NCBI RefSeq assembly: GCF_051401765.1
Contig: NW_027480598.1
Location: forward strand, 558,001 to 622,000
Direction of reading: 5' to 3'
DNA: 64,000 bases
DNA from: Calliopsis andreniformis
Taxonomy: Eukaryota; Arthropoda; Insecta; Hymenoptera; Andrenidae
Shown piece by piece: positions 12,047-26,325 of this stretch; the stretch's first letter is position 1; every line of letters starts with the position of its first letter. The notes below the pieces were generated by a model. The model was not told where the DNA came from. It made no database searches and saw nothing but the letters and a program-made list of their open reading frames with translations. A program made the translations under genes and the position numbers.

Positions 12047-12438
12047 TCAATAGAATATCCTGAATTCTCATGGTTCAATACTCAATCCACAATATTCAAT
12101 AATCAAATATCAATCCTCAAACATCAATTCTCAACACTCAATCCTCAACACTCAGTCCTCTCTCTTCAATCTTCCATCCTCAACCCTCAATCCTCAAACG
12201 CCAATCCTCAATCCTCAATCCTCAACCCTCAATCCTCAGTCCTCAAACCTCAATGCCGAATCCTCATTCCTGAATCCTCAATCTTCAGCACTCAGTCCTC
12301 AAAAATCAATTGTCAATCCTCAATTCTCAATAGAATATCCTCAATTCGCAGTTTTCAATACTCAATCCCCATTCTTCAATATTCAAATCTCAATCCACAA
12401 ACATCAATTCTCATCACTCCACCATCAACACTCAGTCC
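12047..12438 (+). repeat. B plus A' composite
   Basis: A B anchor (core 12052) is followed 280 bp later by an A' anchor (core 12332). The same order recurs at 18786/19044 and 25961/26219, both with 258-bp spacing. A' is intermediate between A and B: it has TCAATCC then CCATTCT where A has TCAATAC TCAATCT and B has TCAATCC ACAATAT. Confidence 0.7.
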
Positions 12439-14289
12439 TCAATCTTCGATCCTTAATCCTCAATCTTCAATCCTCATTCCCCAGTCCTCAATCTTCAATC
12501 CTCAATGCTCAATCCTCAATCCTCAATCCTCAATCCTCAATCCACATTCCTCAAACCTCAATCCTAAAACCCGCAGTCCTCATCCTCAATCCTCAATTCT
12601 CAAACCTCAATCCTCAATCCTCAATCTTCAATCCTCAATAATCGATCTCCAATCCTAGATCCTCAATCCCCAATCCTCAATCCTTAATCCTCAACCTTCA
12701 ATCCTAAATCGCCAGTCCTCAATCTTCAATCCTGAATGCTCCATCCTCAATCCTCAATCCTCAGTCCTCAGTTCTCAACCGTCAATCCTCAAACCTCAAT
12801 CCTCATCCGTCAGTCCTCGTCCTCAACCCTCAACACTCAATCCTCAATCCTCGAACTTCAATCATCAATACTCAATGTTAAATCCTCATTCCTCAGCCCT
12901 CAATTTTCAATCCTCAATATTCAACACACAACCCTCAAACATCAATCCTCAATACTCAACCATCAATCCACAATTCTCAATACTCAATAGAATATCCTGA
13001 ATTCTCATGGTTCAATACTCAATCCAGAATATTCAATATTCAAATCTCGATCCTCAATCATCAATTCTCAACATTCAACCCTCAACACTCAGTCCTCTCT
13101 CTTCAATCCTCCATCCTCAATCCTCAATCCTCAAGCGTCAATCCTCAATCCTCAATCCTCAACATTCAATCCTCTGTCCCCAATCCTCAATCTTCTATCC
13201 TCAATACTCAATCCTCAATACTCAATCCTCAATCCTCAATCTTCAGTCCTCAATACTCAATCTTCAATCCTCAATCCTCAATCCTCAATCCTCAATCGTC
13301 AATCCTCAACCTTCAATCCTCAATACTCAATCTTCAATCCTCAATCCTCAACCCTCAATCCTCAACCCTCAAACCTCAATCGTCCGTCTTCAATCCTCAA
13401 TACTCATCTTCAATCCTCGATCCTCAATCCTCAATCCTCAATCCTCATTCTTCAATCCGCAGTACGCATTCCTCAATCTTCAATCCTCAATCCTCAATCC
13501 TCAATCCCGAATCCTCAATCCTGAATCCTCAAGCATCAGCCCTCTGTCCTCAACAATCAGTTGTCAATCCTCAATCCTCAATAGAATATCATCAATTCAC
13601 AGTTTTCAATACACAATACTCAATCTGCAATCTTCAAACCTCTATCCACAATCATCAAGTCTCATCACACAACCCTCAACACTCAGTCCCCAATCCTCAA
13701 TCTTCAATCCTCAATCGTCAATCCTCAATCCTCGGCCCTCAATCCTCAATCCTCAATCCTTATTCTTCAATCCTCAGTACCCAATCCTCAATCTTCAATC
13801 CTCAATTCTCAAACCTCAATCCTCAATGTTCAATCTTCAATACCCAATCCTCAGTCTTCAGTCCTCAATCCACAATCCTCAATCCTCAATCCTCAATCCT
13901 CAGAACTCAAACCTCAATCCTGAATCCTCTATCCTGAATCCTCAGTCTTCAGCCCTAAGTCCTCAACAATCAGTTGTCAATCCTCAATCTTAATAGAATA
14001 TCCTCAATTCACAGTTTTCAATAATCAATACTCAATCTGCAATCTTCAGATCCCTACCCACAAACATCAATTCTCATCAACCAACCCTCAATACTCAGTC
14101 CCCAATCCTCAATCTTCAATCCTCAATCCTCAATTCTCAATCCTCGATCTTAATCTACAATCCTCAATACTCAATCTTCAATACTCAATGCTCAATCTCA
14201 ATCCTCAATCCTCAATCCTCAATCCTCAATCCTCAATCCTCAATCCTCAATCCTCAATCGTCAACCTTCAATCCTCAATACTCATTCTT

Positions 14290-15420
14290 CAATCCTCAAT
14301 CCTCAATCCAAAATCCTCAATCCTCATCCTTCAATCCTCAATACCCAATACTCAATCTTCAATCCTCAATCCTCAATCCTCAATTCTCAATCCTCAATCC
14401 TCAGTCCTCAGTCCTCAAACCTCAATCAGCAACCCTGAGCCCTCATCCTCAATCCTCAATCCTCAATCCTCAATCCTCAATCCTCAATCTTCAACATTCA
14501 ATGCTCAATACTCAATCTTCAATCCTCAATCCTCAGTCCTCAAACCTCAATTCTGAATCCTCAATCCTGAACCCTCAATCTTCAGCCCTCAGTCCTCAAC
14601 AATCGGTTGTCAATCCTCAATCCTCAGTAGAATATACTCAATTCATAGTTTTCAATACATAATACTCAATCTGCAAACTTCAAATCTCTATCCACAAACA
14701 TCAATTCTCATCACTCAATCCTCAACACTCAGTCCTCAATGTTCAATCCTCAATCCTCAATTCTCAATCTTCAATCCTCAATCCTCAGTCCTCAATACTC
14801 AGTCCTCAATCCTCAATCGTCAATCCTCAAACTTCAATCCTCAATACTCAATCTTCAATCCTCAATCCTCAACCCTCAATCCTCAACCCTCAATCCTCAA
14901 TCGTCCGTCTTCAATCCTCAATACTCATCTTCAATCCTCGATCCTCAATCCTCAATCCTCAATCCTCATTCTTCAATCCGCAGTACGCATTCCTCAATCT
15001 TCAATCCTCAATCCTCAATCCTCAATCCGGAATCCTCAATCCTGAATCCTCAAGCTTAAGCCCTCTCTCCTCAAGAATCAGTTGTCAATCCTCAATCCTC
15101 AATAGAATATCATCAATTCACAGTTTTCAATACTCAATTCTCAATCTGCAATCTTCAATCCTCTATCCACAATCATCAAGTCTCGTCACTCAACCCTCAA
15201 CACTCAGTCCCCAATCCTCAATCTTCAATCCTCAATCGTCAATCCTCAATCCTCGACCCTCAATCCTCAATCCTCAATCCTCATTCTTCAATCCTCAGTA
15301 CCCAATCCTCAATCTTCAATCCTCAATTCTCAAACCTCAATCCTCAATGTTCAATCCTCAATACCCAATCCTCAGTCTTCAGTCCTCAATCCACAATCCT
15401 CAATCCTCATTCCTCAATCC
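14290..15420 (+). repeat. 1.13-kb duplicated block, left copy
   Basis: It matches 16498-17628 at an offset of 2,208 bp. It includes anchors cored at 14629 and 15104, the latter with the private CTTAAGCCCTCTCTCCTCAAG in place of TTCAGCCCTCAGTCCTCAACA. Similarity falls sharply at 15421/17629, the first base of the next A anchor in each copy, where the two continue into different anchor subtypes. Confidence 0.75.
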
Positions 15421-16342
15421 TCAGTCCTCAATCCTCAATCCTGAATCCTCTATCCTGAATCCTCAATCTTCAGCCCTAAGTCCTCAACAATCAGTTGTCA
15501 ATCCGCAATCCTCAATAGAATATCCTCAATTCACAGTTTTCAATAATCAATGCTCAATCTGCAATCTTCAGATCCCTATCCACAAACATCAATTCTCATC
15601 ACTCAACACTCAATACTCAGTCCCCAATCCTCAATCTTCAATCCTCAATCCTCAATTCTCAATCCTCGATCTTAATCTACAATCCTCAATACTCAATCTT
15701 CAATACTCAATACTCAATCTTCAATCCTCAATCTTCAATCCTCAGTCCCAAATCCTCAATCTTCAATACCCAATCCTCAATCCTCAATCTTCAATCCCCA
15801 ATACTCAATCTTCAATCCTCAATCCCCAATCCTCAATCCTCAATCCTCATTCTTCAATCCCCAATACGCAATCCTCAATCTTCAATCCTCAATCCTCGAT
15901 CCTCAATTCTCAATCCTCAATCCTCAATCCTCAGACATCAAACATCAATACGCAACCCTCAGTCCTCGTCCTCAATCCACAACCCTCAATCCTCAATCCT
16001 CAATCTTCAATCCTCAATCCTCAAACCTCAATCCTCAATCCTCAATCCTCAATCCTCAATCGTCAGTCTTCAATCCTCAATACTCAATCTTCAATCCTCA
16101 ACCCTCAATCCTCAATCCTCGATCCTCAATCCTCAATCCTCAGTCCTCAAACCTCAATCCTGAATCCTCAATCCTGAATCCTCAATCTTCAGCCCTCAGT
16201 CCACAACAATCAGTTGTCAATCCTCAATACTCAATAGAATATCATCAATTCACTGTTTTCAATACTCAATACTCAATCTCCATTCTTCAAATCTCTATCC
16301 ACAAACATCAATTCTCATCACTCAACCCTCAACACTCAGTCC
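15421..16342 (+). repeat. P block (two anchors), copy 1 of 3
   Basis: Anchors cored at 15517 and 16236 bracket a segment containing CGATCTTAATCTACAATCC and AGACATCAAACATCAATACG. The same block recurs at about 20066-20987 (offset 4,645) and 23882-24650 (a further 3,816). The three differ by scattered substitutions, so they are older than the duplications to the right of 37 kb. Confidence 0.75.
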
Positions 16343-16497
16343 CCAATCCTCAATCTTCAATCCTCAATCCTCAATCCTCAATCCTCAATCCTCAATGTTC
16401 AATCCTCAATACTCAATCTTCAATCCACGATCCTCAATCCTCAATCCTCAATCCTCAATCCCCAATCGTCAGTCTACAATCCTCAACGCTCAATCTT

Positions 16498-17628
16498 CAA
16501 TCCTCAATCCCCAATCCTCAATCCTCAATCCTCATCCTTCAATCCTCAATACCCAATACTCAATCTTCAATCCTCAATCCTCAATCCTCAATTCTCAATC
16601 CTCAATCCTCAGTCCTCAGTCCTCAAACCTCAATCATCAACCCTGAGCCCTCATCCTCAATCCTCAATCCTCAATCCTCAATCCTCAATCCTCAATCTTC
16701 AACATTCAATCCTCAATACTCAATCTTCAATCCTCAATCCTCAGTCCTCAAACCTCAATTCTGAATCCTCAATCCTGAACCCTCAATCTTCAGCCCTCAG
16801 TCCTCAACAATCGGTTGTCAATCCTCAATCCTCAGTAGAATATACTCAATTCATAGTTTTCAATACATAATACTCAATCTGCAAACTTCAAATCTCTATC
16901 CACAAACATCAATTCTCATCACTCAATCCTCAACACTCAGTCCTCAATGTTCAATCCTCAATCCTCAATTCTCAATCTTCAATCCTCAATCCTCAATCCT
17001 CAATACTCAGTCCTCAATCCTCAATCGTCAAGCCTCAACCTTCAATCCTCAATACTCAATCTTCAATCCTCAATCCTCAACCCTCAATCCTCAACCCTCA
17101 ATCCTCAATCGTCCGTCTTCAATCCTCAATACTCATCTTCAATCCTCGATCCTCAATCCTCAATCCTCAATCCTCATTCTTCAATCCGCAGTACGCATTC
17201 CTCAATCTTCAATCCTCAATCCTCAATCCTCAATCCGGAATCCTCAATCCTGAATCCTCAAGCTTAAGCCCTCTCTCCTCAAGAATCAGTTGTCAATCCT
17301 CAATCCTCAATAGAATATCATCAATTCACAGTTTTCAATACTCAATTCTCAATCTGCAATCTTCAAACCTCTATCCACAATCATCAAGTCTCGTCACTCA
17401 ACCCTCAACACTCAGTCCCCAATCCTCAATCTTCAATCCTCAATCGCCAATCCTCAATCCTCGACCCTCAATCCTCAATCCTCAATCCTCATTCTTCAAT
17501 CCTCAGTACCCAATCCTCAATCTTCAATCCTCAATTCTCAAACCTCAATCCTCAATGTTCAATCCTCAATACCCAATCCTCAGTCTTCAGTCCTCTATCC
17601 ACAATCCTCAATCCTCATTCCTCAATCC
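16498..17628 (+). repeat. 1.13-kb duplicated block, right copy
   Basis: This is the partner of 14290-15420, with anchors cored at 16837 and 17312. The private AAGCTTAAGCCC string is shared by both copies, confirming their common origin. Confidence 0.75.
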
Positions 17629-18718
17629 TCAGTCCTCAAACCTCAATTCTGAATCCTCAATCCTGAACCCTCAACCTTCAGCCCTCAGTCCTCAGCAATC
17701 AGTTGTCAATCCTCAATCCTCAGTAGAATATACTCAATTCACAGTATTCAATACACAATACTCAGTCTGCAATCTTCAAATCTCTATGCACAAACATCAA
17801 TTCTTATCACTCAACCCTCAACACTCAGACCACAATGTTCAATCCTCAATCCTCAATTCTCAATCTTCAATCCTCAATACTGAATCTTCAATCCTCAATC
17901 CTCAATCCTCAGTCCTCAATCCTCAATCGTCAATCTTCAATCCTCAGTCCTCAATCCTCAATCTTCAATCCTCAATCCTCAATCCTCAATCCTCGATCCT
18001 CAATCCTCAATCCTCAATCCTCAATCCTCAATCCTCAGTCCTCAAAACTTAATCCTGAATCCTCAATCCTGAATCCTCAATCTTCAGCCCTCAGTCCTCA
18101 ACTATCTGCAGTCAATCCACAGTCCTCAATAGAATATCATCAATTCACAGTTTTCATTACTCAATACTCAATCTGCAATCTCCAAATCTCCATCCACAAA
18201 CATCAATTCTCATCACTCAACCCTCAACACTCCGTCCCCGATCGTCAATCTTCAATCCTCAATCCTCAATCCTCAATCCTCAATCGTCAGCCCTCGTCCT
18301 CAATCCTCAACACTCAATCCTCAATCCTCAACCCTCAAACCTCAATCCTCAATCGTCAGCCCTCGTCCTCAATACTCAACACTCAATCCTCAATCCTCAA
18401 TCTTCAATCATCAATACTCAATCTTCAATCCTCAATCCTCAATCCTCAGTTCGCAATCCTCAATCCTCAATCCACAGACCTCAGGCATCAATGCTCATCC
18501 CTCAGACCTCGTCCTCAATCCACAACCCTCAATCCTCAATCCTCAATCCTCATTCATCAATACTCAACATTCAATCCTCAATCCTCAATCCTTAATCCTC
18601 AATCCTCAATCCTCAATGTTCAATCTTCAACACCCAATCCTCGATCTTCAATCCTCAATCCCCAATCCTGAATCTTCAATCCTCAATCCTCAATCCTCAG
18701 TCCTCAATCCTCAGTCTT

Positions 18719-19150
18719 GAACACACAACCCTCAACAATCAATCCTCAATACTCAACCGTCAATCCTCAATTCTCAATACCCAATAGAATATCCTGAATT
18801 CTTATGGTTCAATACTCAATCCACAATATTCAATAATAAACCTCAATCCTCAAACGTCAATTCTCAACACTCAATCCTCAACACTCAGTCCTCTCTCTTC
18901 AATCCTCCATCCTCAATCCTCAATTCTCAAGCGTCAATCCTCAATCCTCAGTCCTCAAACCTCAATCCTGAATCCTCATTCCTGAATCCTCAGTCTTCAG
19001 ACCTCAGACCTCAACAATCAATTGTCAATCCTCAATCCACAATAGAATACCCTCAATTCACAGTTTTCAATACTCAATCCCCATTCTTCAATCTTCAAAT
19101 CTAAATCAACAAACATCAATTCTCATCACTCAAACCTCAACACTCAGTCC
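18719..19150 (+). repeat. B-A' duplicated block, left copy
   Basis: It matches about 25893-26325 at an offset of 7,175 bp, exactly 1,025 heptamers. It contains a B anchor (18786, with TGAATTCTTATGG) and an A' anchor (19044). The private TTATGG and the AATAATAAA string are shared by both copies. Confidence 0.75.
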
Positions 19151-19739
19151 TCAATCGTAAATCCTCAATCCTCAATCCTCAATCTTCAATCCTCAATACT
19201 CAATCTTCAATCCTCAATCCTCAATTCTCAATCCTCAATACTCAATCCTCAATCGTCAGTCCTCAATCCTCAATCCTCAATCCTCAATCCTCAATCGTCA
19301 ATACTCAATCCTCTGTCCTCAAACCTCAATCCTGAATCCCCAATCCTGAATCCTCAATCTTCAGCCCTCAGTCCTCAACAATCAGTTGTCAGTCCTCAAT
19401 CCTCAATAGAATATCATCAATGCACAGTTTTCAATACTCAATACTCAAACTGCAGTCCTCAAATCTCTATCCACAACATCAATTCTCATCACTCAACCCT
19501 CAACACTCAGTCCCCAATCCTCAATGTTCAATCCTCAATCCTCAATTCACAGTCCTCAATCGTCAATCCTCAATCCTCAATCCTCAACCTTCAATCCTCA
19601 ATACTCAATCTTCAATCCTCAATCCTCAATCCTCAATCCTCTATCCTCAATCCTCAATCCTCAATCTTCAATCCTCAATACTCAATCTTCAATCCTCAAT
19701 ACTCAATCTTCAATCCTCTATCCTCAATACTCAATCCTC

Positions 19740-20030
19740 AATCCTCAATCCTCAGTCATGAATACTCAATCTTCAATGCTCAATCCTCAATCCTGAATCC
19801 TCAATCCTCAATCGTCAGTCCTCAATCCTCATTCCTTAATCCTCAACCCTCAACCCTCAGTCCTCATCCCCAATTCTCGATTCTCAATCCTCAATCCTCA
19901 ATCCTCAATATTCAATCCTCAATAATCAATCTCCAATCCTAGATCCTCAATCCCCAATCCTCAATCATTAATCCTCAATCTTCAATCCTCAATCCCCAGT
20001 CCACAATCTTCAATCCTCAATGCACCATCC
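19740..20030 (+). repeat. Q block ending in a C module, copy 1 of 3
   Basis: The landmarks are TCAGTCATGAATACTC, CTCATCCCCAATTCTCGATTC and a C module (19919) followed by AATGCACCATCC. It recurs at about 23580-23830 (C at 23700) and 24975-25265 (C at 25152, with AATGCACGATCC). Copy 2 lacks the first landmark and so is left-truncated. Confidence 0.7.
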
Positions 20031-20065
20031 TCAATACTCAATCCTCAGTCCTCAATCCTCAATCC

Positions 20066-20987
20066 TCAGTCCTCAAACCTCAATCCTGAATCCTCTATCC
20101 TGAATCCTCAATCTTCAGCCCTAAGTCGTCAACAATCAGTTGTCAATCCGCAATCCTCAATAGAATATCCTCAATTCACAGTTTTCAATAATCAATGCTC
20201 AATCTGCAATCTTCAGAACCCTATCCACAAACATCAATTCTCATCACTCAACCCTCAATACTCAGTCCCAAATCCTCAATCTTTAATCCTCAATCCTCAA
20301 TTCTCAATCCTCGATCTTAATCTACAATCCTCAATACTCAATCTTCAATACTCAATACTCAATCTTCAATCCTCAATCTTCAATCCTCAGTCCCAAATCC
20401 TCAATCTTCAATACCCAATCCTCAATCCTCAATCTTCAATCCCCAATACTGAATCTTCAATCCTCAATCCTCAACCCTCAATCCTCAATCCTCATTCTTC
20501 AATCCCCAATACCCAATCCTCAATCTTCAATCCTCAATCCCCAATCCTCAATTCTCAATCCTCAATCCTCAATCCTCAGACATCAAACATCAATACGCAA
20601 CCCACAGTCCTCGTCCTCAATCCACAACCCTCAATCCTCAATCCTCAATCTTCAATCCTCAATCCTCAAACCTCAATCCTCAATCCTCAATCCTCAATCC
20701 TCAATCGTCAGTCTTCAATCCTCAATACTCAATCTTCAATCCTCAATCCTCAATCCTCAATCCTCGATCCTCAATCCTCAATCCTCAGTCCTCAAACCTC
20801 AATCCTGAATCCTCAATCCTGAATCCTCAATCTTCAGCCCTCAGTCCACAACAATCAGTTGTCAATCCTCAATACTCAATAGAATAGCATCAATTCACTG
20901 TTTTCAATACTCAATACTCAATCTGCATTCTTCAAATCTCTATCCACAAACATCAATTCTCATCACTCAACCCTCAACACTCAGTCC
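20066..20987 (+). repeat. P block, copy 2 of 3
   Basis: Anchors are cored at 20162 and 20881. The block shares CTTTAATCCTC near 20281 with copy 3 (near 24097), which copy 1 lacks, so copies 2 and 3 are the closest pair. Confidence 0.75.
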
Positions 20988-23189
20988 CCAATCCTCAATC
21001 TTCAATCCTCAATCCTCAATCCTCAATCTTCAATCCTCATTCTTCAATCCTTAATACTCAATCTTCAATCCTCGATCCTCAATCCTCAATCCTCAATCCT
21101 CAATCCTCAATCGTCAGTCTTCAATCCTAAACACTCTAATCTTCAATCCTCAATCCCCAATCCTCAATCCTCAATCCTCATCCTTCAATCCTCAATACCC
21201 AATTCTCAATCTTCAATCCTCAATCCTCAATCCTCAATTCTCAACCCTCAATCCTCAGTACTCAGTCCTCAAACCTCAATCCTCAATCCTCAATCTTCAA
21301 TCTTCAATCCTCAATACTCAATCTTCATTCCTCAATCCTCAGTCCTCAAACCTCAGTTCTGAATCCTCAATCCTGAACCCTCAATCTTCAGCCCTCAGTC
21401 CTCAACAATCGGTTGTCAATCCTCAATCCTCAGTAGAATATACTCAATTCGCAGTTTTCAATACACAATACCCAATCTGCAATCTTCAAATCTCTATGCA
21501 CAAACATCAATTCTCATCACTCAGCCCTCAACACTCCGTCCCCAATCCTCAATCTTCAATCGTCAATCCTCAATCCTCAATTTTCAATCCTCAATACTCA
21601 ATCTTCAATCCTCAATGCTCAATCCGCAAACATCAATCCTCAGTCCTCAATCCACAATCCTCAATCCTCAAACCTCAATCCTCAATCGTCAGCCCACGTC
21701 CTCAATCCTCAACACTCAATCCTCAATCCTCAATCCTCAAACCTCAATCCTCAATCGTCAGCCCTCGTCCTCAATCCTCAACACTCAATCCTCAATCCTC
21801 AATCTTCAATCATCAATACTCAAACTTCAATCCTCAATCCTCAATATTCAATCCTCAATCCTCAATTCTCACTCCTCAATACTCAATCCTCAACCGTCAA
21901 TCCTCAATCCTCAATCCTCAATCCTCAATATCCAACCATCAATCCTCAATTCTCAATACTCAATAGAATATCCTGAATTCTCATGGTTCAATACTCAATT
22001 CACAATATTCAATAATCAAATCTCAATCCTCAAACATCAATACTCAACACTCAATCCTCAACACTCAGTCCTCTATCTTCAATCCTCCATCCTCAATCCT
22101 CAATCCTCAAGCGTCAATCCTAAATCCTCAACCCTCAACCCTCAATCCTCAGGCCCCAACCCTCAATCCTCATCCTTCAATCCTCAATACCCAATCCTCA
22201 ATCTTCAATCCTTAATCCTCAATCCTCAATTCTCAATAATCAATCCTCAGTCCTCAGTCCTCAAACCTCAATCCTCAGCCCTGAGCCCTCATCCTCAATC
22301 CTCAATCCTCAATCCTCAATCCTCAATCCTCAATCTTCAATCTTCAATTCTCAATACTCAATCTTCAATCCTCAATTCTCAGTCCTCAAACCTCAATTCT
22401 GAATCCACAATCCTGAACCCTCAATCTTCAGCCCTCAGTCCTCAACAATCAGTTGTCAATACTCAATCCTCAGTAGAATGTACTCAATTCACAGTTTTCA
22501 ATACACAATGCCCAATCTGCAATCTTCAAATCTCTATTCACAAACATCAACTCTCATCACTCAACCCTCAACACTCAGTCCTCAATGTTCGATCCTCAAT
22601 CCTCAATTCTCAATCTTCAATCCTCAATACTGAATCTTCAATCCTCAATCCTCAACCCTCAGTCCTCAATCCTCAATCCTCAACCTTCAATCCTCAGTAC
22701 CCAATCCTCAATCTTCAATCCTCAATCCTCAATCCTCAATCCTCAATCCTCGATCCTCAATCCTAAATCCTCAATCCACAATCCTCAATCCTCAGTCCTC
22801 AAACCTTAATCCTGAATCCTCAATCCTGAATCCTCAATCTTCAGCCCTCAGTCCTCAACAATCTGCTGTCAATCCTCATTCCTCAATAGAATATCATCGA
22901 TTCACAGCTTTCATTACTCAATACTCAATCTGCAATCTTCTAATCTCTATCCACAAACATCAATTCTCATCACTCAACCCTCAACACTCCGTCCCCAATC
23001 CTCAATCTTCAATCCTCAATTCTCAATCTTCAATCCTCAATACTGAATCTTCAATCCTCAATCCTCAATCCTCAGTCCTCAATCCTCAATCCTCAATCTT
23101 CATCCTCACTACCCAATCCTCAATCTTCAATCGTCAATCCTCAATCCTCAATCCTCGATCCTCAATCCTCAATCCTCAATCCTCAATCC

Positions 23190-23343
23190 TCAGTCCTCAA
23201 ACCTTAATCCTGAATCCTCAATCCTGAACCCTCAATCTTCAGCCCTCAGTCCTCAACAATCTGCTGTCAATCCTCAATCCTCAATAGAATATCATCGAAT
23301 CATAGCTTTCATTACTCAATACTCAATCTGCAATCTTCAATCT
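23190..23343 (+). repeat. Truncated A anchor
   Basis: This anchor (core 23286, with CATCGAATCATAGC) ends at GCAATCT. Instead of TCAAATC TCTATCC it goes on into ordinary TCAATCT TCAATCC repeats. Another anchor core follows only 189 bp later (23475), the closest spacing apart from the double-headed pairs. Confidence 0.7.
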
Positions 23344-23881
23344 TCAATCCTCAATACGCAATCTTCAATCCTCAATCCTCAGTACTCAAACCCCAATTCT
23401 GAATCCACAATCCTGAACCCTCAATCTTCAGCCCTCAGTCCTCAACAATCAGTTGTCAATCCTCAATCCTCAGTAGAATGTACTCAATTCACAGTTTTCA
23501 ATACACAATGCTCAATCTGCAATCTTCAGAACCCTATCCACAAACATCAATTCTCATCACTCAATCCTCAATACTCAATCCTCAATCCTCAATCGTCAGT
23601 CCTCAATCCTCATTCCTTAATCCTCAACCCTCAACCCTCAGTCCTCATCCCCAATTCTCGATTGTCAATCCTCAATCCTCAATCCTCAATATTCAATCCT
23701 CAATAATCAATCTCCAATCCTAGATCCTCAATCCCCAATCCTCAATCATTAATCCTCAATCTTCAATCCTCAATCCCCAGTCCACAATCTTCAATCCTCA
23801 ATGCACCATCCTCAATACTCAATCCTCAGTCCTCAATCCTCAATCCTCAATCCTCAAACCTCAATCCTCAATCCTCAATCC

Positions 23882-24803
23882 TCAGTCCTCAAACCTCTAT
23901 CCTGAATCCTCTATCCTGAATCCTCAATCTTCAGCCCTAAGTCCTCAACAATCAGTTGTCAATCCGCATTCCTCAATAGAATATCCTCAATTCACAGTTT
24001 TCAATAATCAATGCTCAATCTGCAATCTTCAGAACCCTATCCACAAACATCAATTCTCATCACTCAACCCTCAATACTCAGTCCCAAATCCTCAATCTTT
24101 AATCCTCAATCCTCAATTCTCAATCCTCGATCTTAATCTACAATCCTCAATACTCAATCTTCAATACTCAATACTCAATCTTCAATCCTCAATCTTCAAG
24201 CCTCAGTCCCAAATCCTCAATCTTCAATACCCAATCCTCAATCCTCAATCTTCAATCCCCAATACTGAATCTTCAATCCTCAATCCTCAACCCTCAATCC
24301 TCAATCCTCATTCTTCAATCCCCAATACCCAATCCTCAATCTTCAATCCTCAATCCCCAATCCTCAATTCTCAATCCTCAATCCTCAATCCTCAGACATC
24401 AAACATCAATACGCAACCCTCAGTCCTCGTCCTCAATCCACAACCCTCAATCCTCAATCCTCAATCTTCAATCCTCAATCCTCAAACCTCAATCCTCAAT
24501 CCTCAATCCTCAATCCTCAATCGTCAGTCTTCAATCCTCAATACTCAATCTTCAATCCTCAATCCTCAATCCTCAATCCTCGATCCTCAATCCTCAATCC
24601 TCAATCCTCGATCCTCAATCCCGAATCCTCAAACCTGAATCCTCAATCTTCAGCCCTCACTCCTCAACAATCAGTTGTCAATCCTCAATCCTCAATAGAA
24701 TATCATCAATTCACAGTTTTCAATACTCAATTCTCAATCTGCAATCTTCAAGCCTCTATCCACAATCATCAAGTCTCGTCACTCAACCCTCAACACTCAG
24801 CCC
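23882..24803 (+). repeat. P block, copy 3 of 3
   Basis: Anchors are cored at 23978 and 24697. The last anchor differs from the second anchor of the other copies: it reads AATCCCGAATCCTCAAACC and resembles the anchor near 15104/17312 in its CTCTATCCACAATCATCAAG stretch. Copy 3 therefore switches partner near its right end. Confidence 0.65.
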
Positions 24804-25892
24804 CAATCCTCAATCTTCAATCCTCAACCCTCAACACTCAGTCCCCTGTCCTCAATCTTCAATCCTCAATCGTCAATCCTCAGTCCTCAACCCTCAATCA
24901 TCCATCCTCAATACTTAATCTTCAATCCTCAATACTCAATCTTCAATCCTCAATCCTCAATACTCAATCCTCAATCCTCAATCCTCAGTCATGAATACTC
25001 AATCTTCAATGCTCAATCCTCAATCCTCAATCCTCAATCCTCAATCGTCAGCCCTCAATCCTCATTCCTTAATCCTCAACCCTCAACCCTCAGTCCTCAT
25101 CCCCAATTCTCGATACTCAATCCTCAATCCTCAATCCTCAATATTCAATCCTCAATAATCAATCTCCAATCCTAGATCCTCAATCCCCAATCCTCAATCA
25201 TTAATCCTCAATCTTCAATCCTCAATCCCCAGTCCACAATCTTCAATCCTCAATGCACGATCCTCAATACTCAATCCTCAGTCCTCAATCCTCAATCCTC
25301 AATCCTCAAACCTCAATCCTCAACCGTCAGTCCTCGTCCTCAATCCTCAATCCTCAATCCTCAATCCTCAATCCTTAACCTTCAATCCTCAATACTCAAT
25401 CTTCAATCCTCAACCCTCAACCCTCAATCCTCAATCCTCAATCCTCAATCTACCGCCTTCAATCCTCAATACTCAATCTTCAATCCGCAATCCCAAATCC
25501 TCAATCCTGAATCCTCATCCTTCAATCCTCAAAACGCATTCCTCAATCTTCAATACTCAATCCTCAATCCTCAATCCCGAATCCTCAATCCTGAATCCTC
25601 AATCTTCAGCCCTCAGTCCTCAACAATCAATTGTCAATCCTCAATCGTCAATAGAATATCCTCAATTCACTGTTTTCAATACTCAATCCTCATTCTTCAA
25701 TCTTCAAATCTCAATCGACAAACATCAGTTCTCGTCAATCAACCCTCAACACTCAGTCCTCAGTCGTCAATCCTCAATCCTCAATCCTCAATCCTCTATT
25801 TTCAATCCTCAATACTCAATCGTCAATCCTCAATCCCCAATCCTGAATCTTCAATCCTCAATCCTCAATCCTCAGTCCTCAATCCTCAGTCT

Positions 25893-26325
25893 TGAACACA
25901 CAACCCTCAACAATCAATCCTCAATACTCAACCGTCAATCCTCAGTTCTCAATACCCAATAGAATATCCTGAATTCTTATGGTTCAATACTCAATCCACA
26001 ATATTCAATAATAAATCTCAATCCTAAAACATCAATTCTCAACACTCAATCCTCAACACTCAGTCCTCTCTCTTCAATCCTCCATCCTCAATCCTCAATC
26101 CTCAAGCGTCAATCCTCAATCCTCAGTCCTCAAACCTCAATCCTGAATCCTCATTCCTGAATCCTCAGTCTTCAGACCTCAGACCTCAACAATCAATTGT
26201 CAATCCTCAATCCACAATAGAATACACTCAATTCACAGTTTTCAATACTCAATCCCCAATCTTCAATCTTCAAATCTAAATCAACAAACATCAATTCTCA
26301 TCACTCAAACCTCAACACTCAGTCC
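25893..26325 (+). repeat. B-A' duplicated block, right copy
   Basis: This is the partner of 18719-19150, with B core at 25961 and A' core at 26219. It is the last B-type anchor before 57 kb. Confidence 0.75.
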
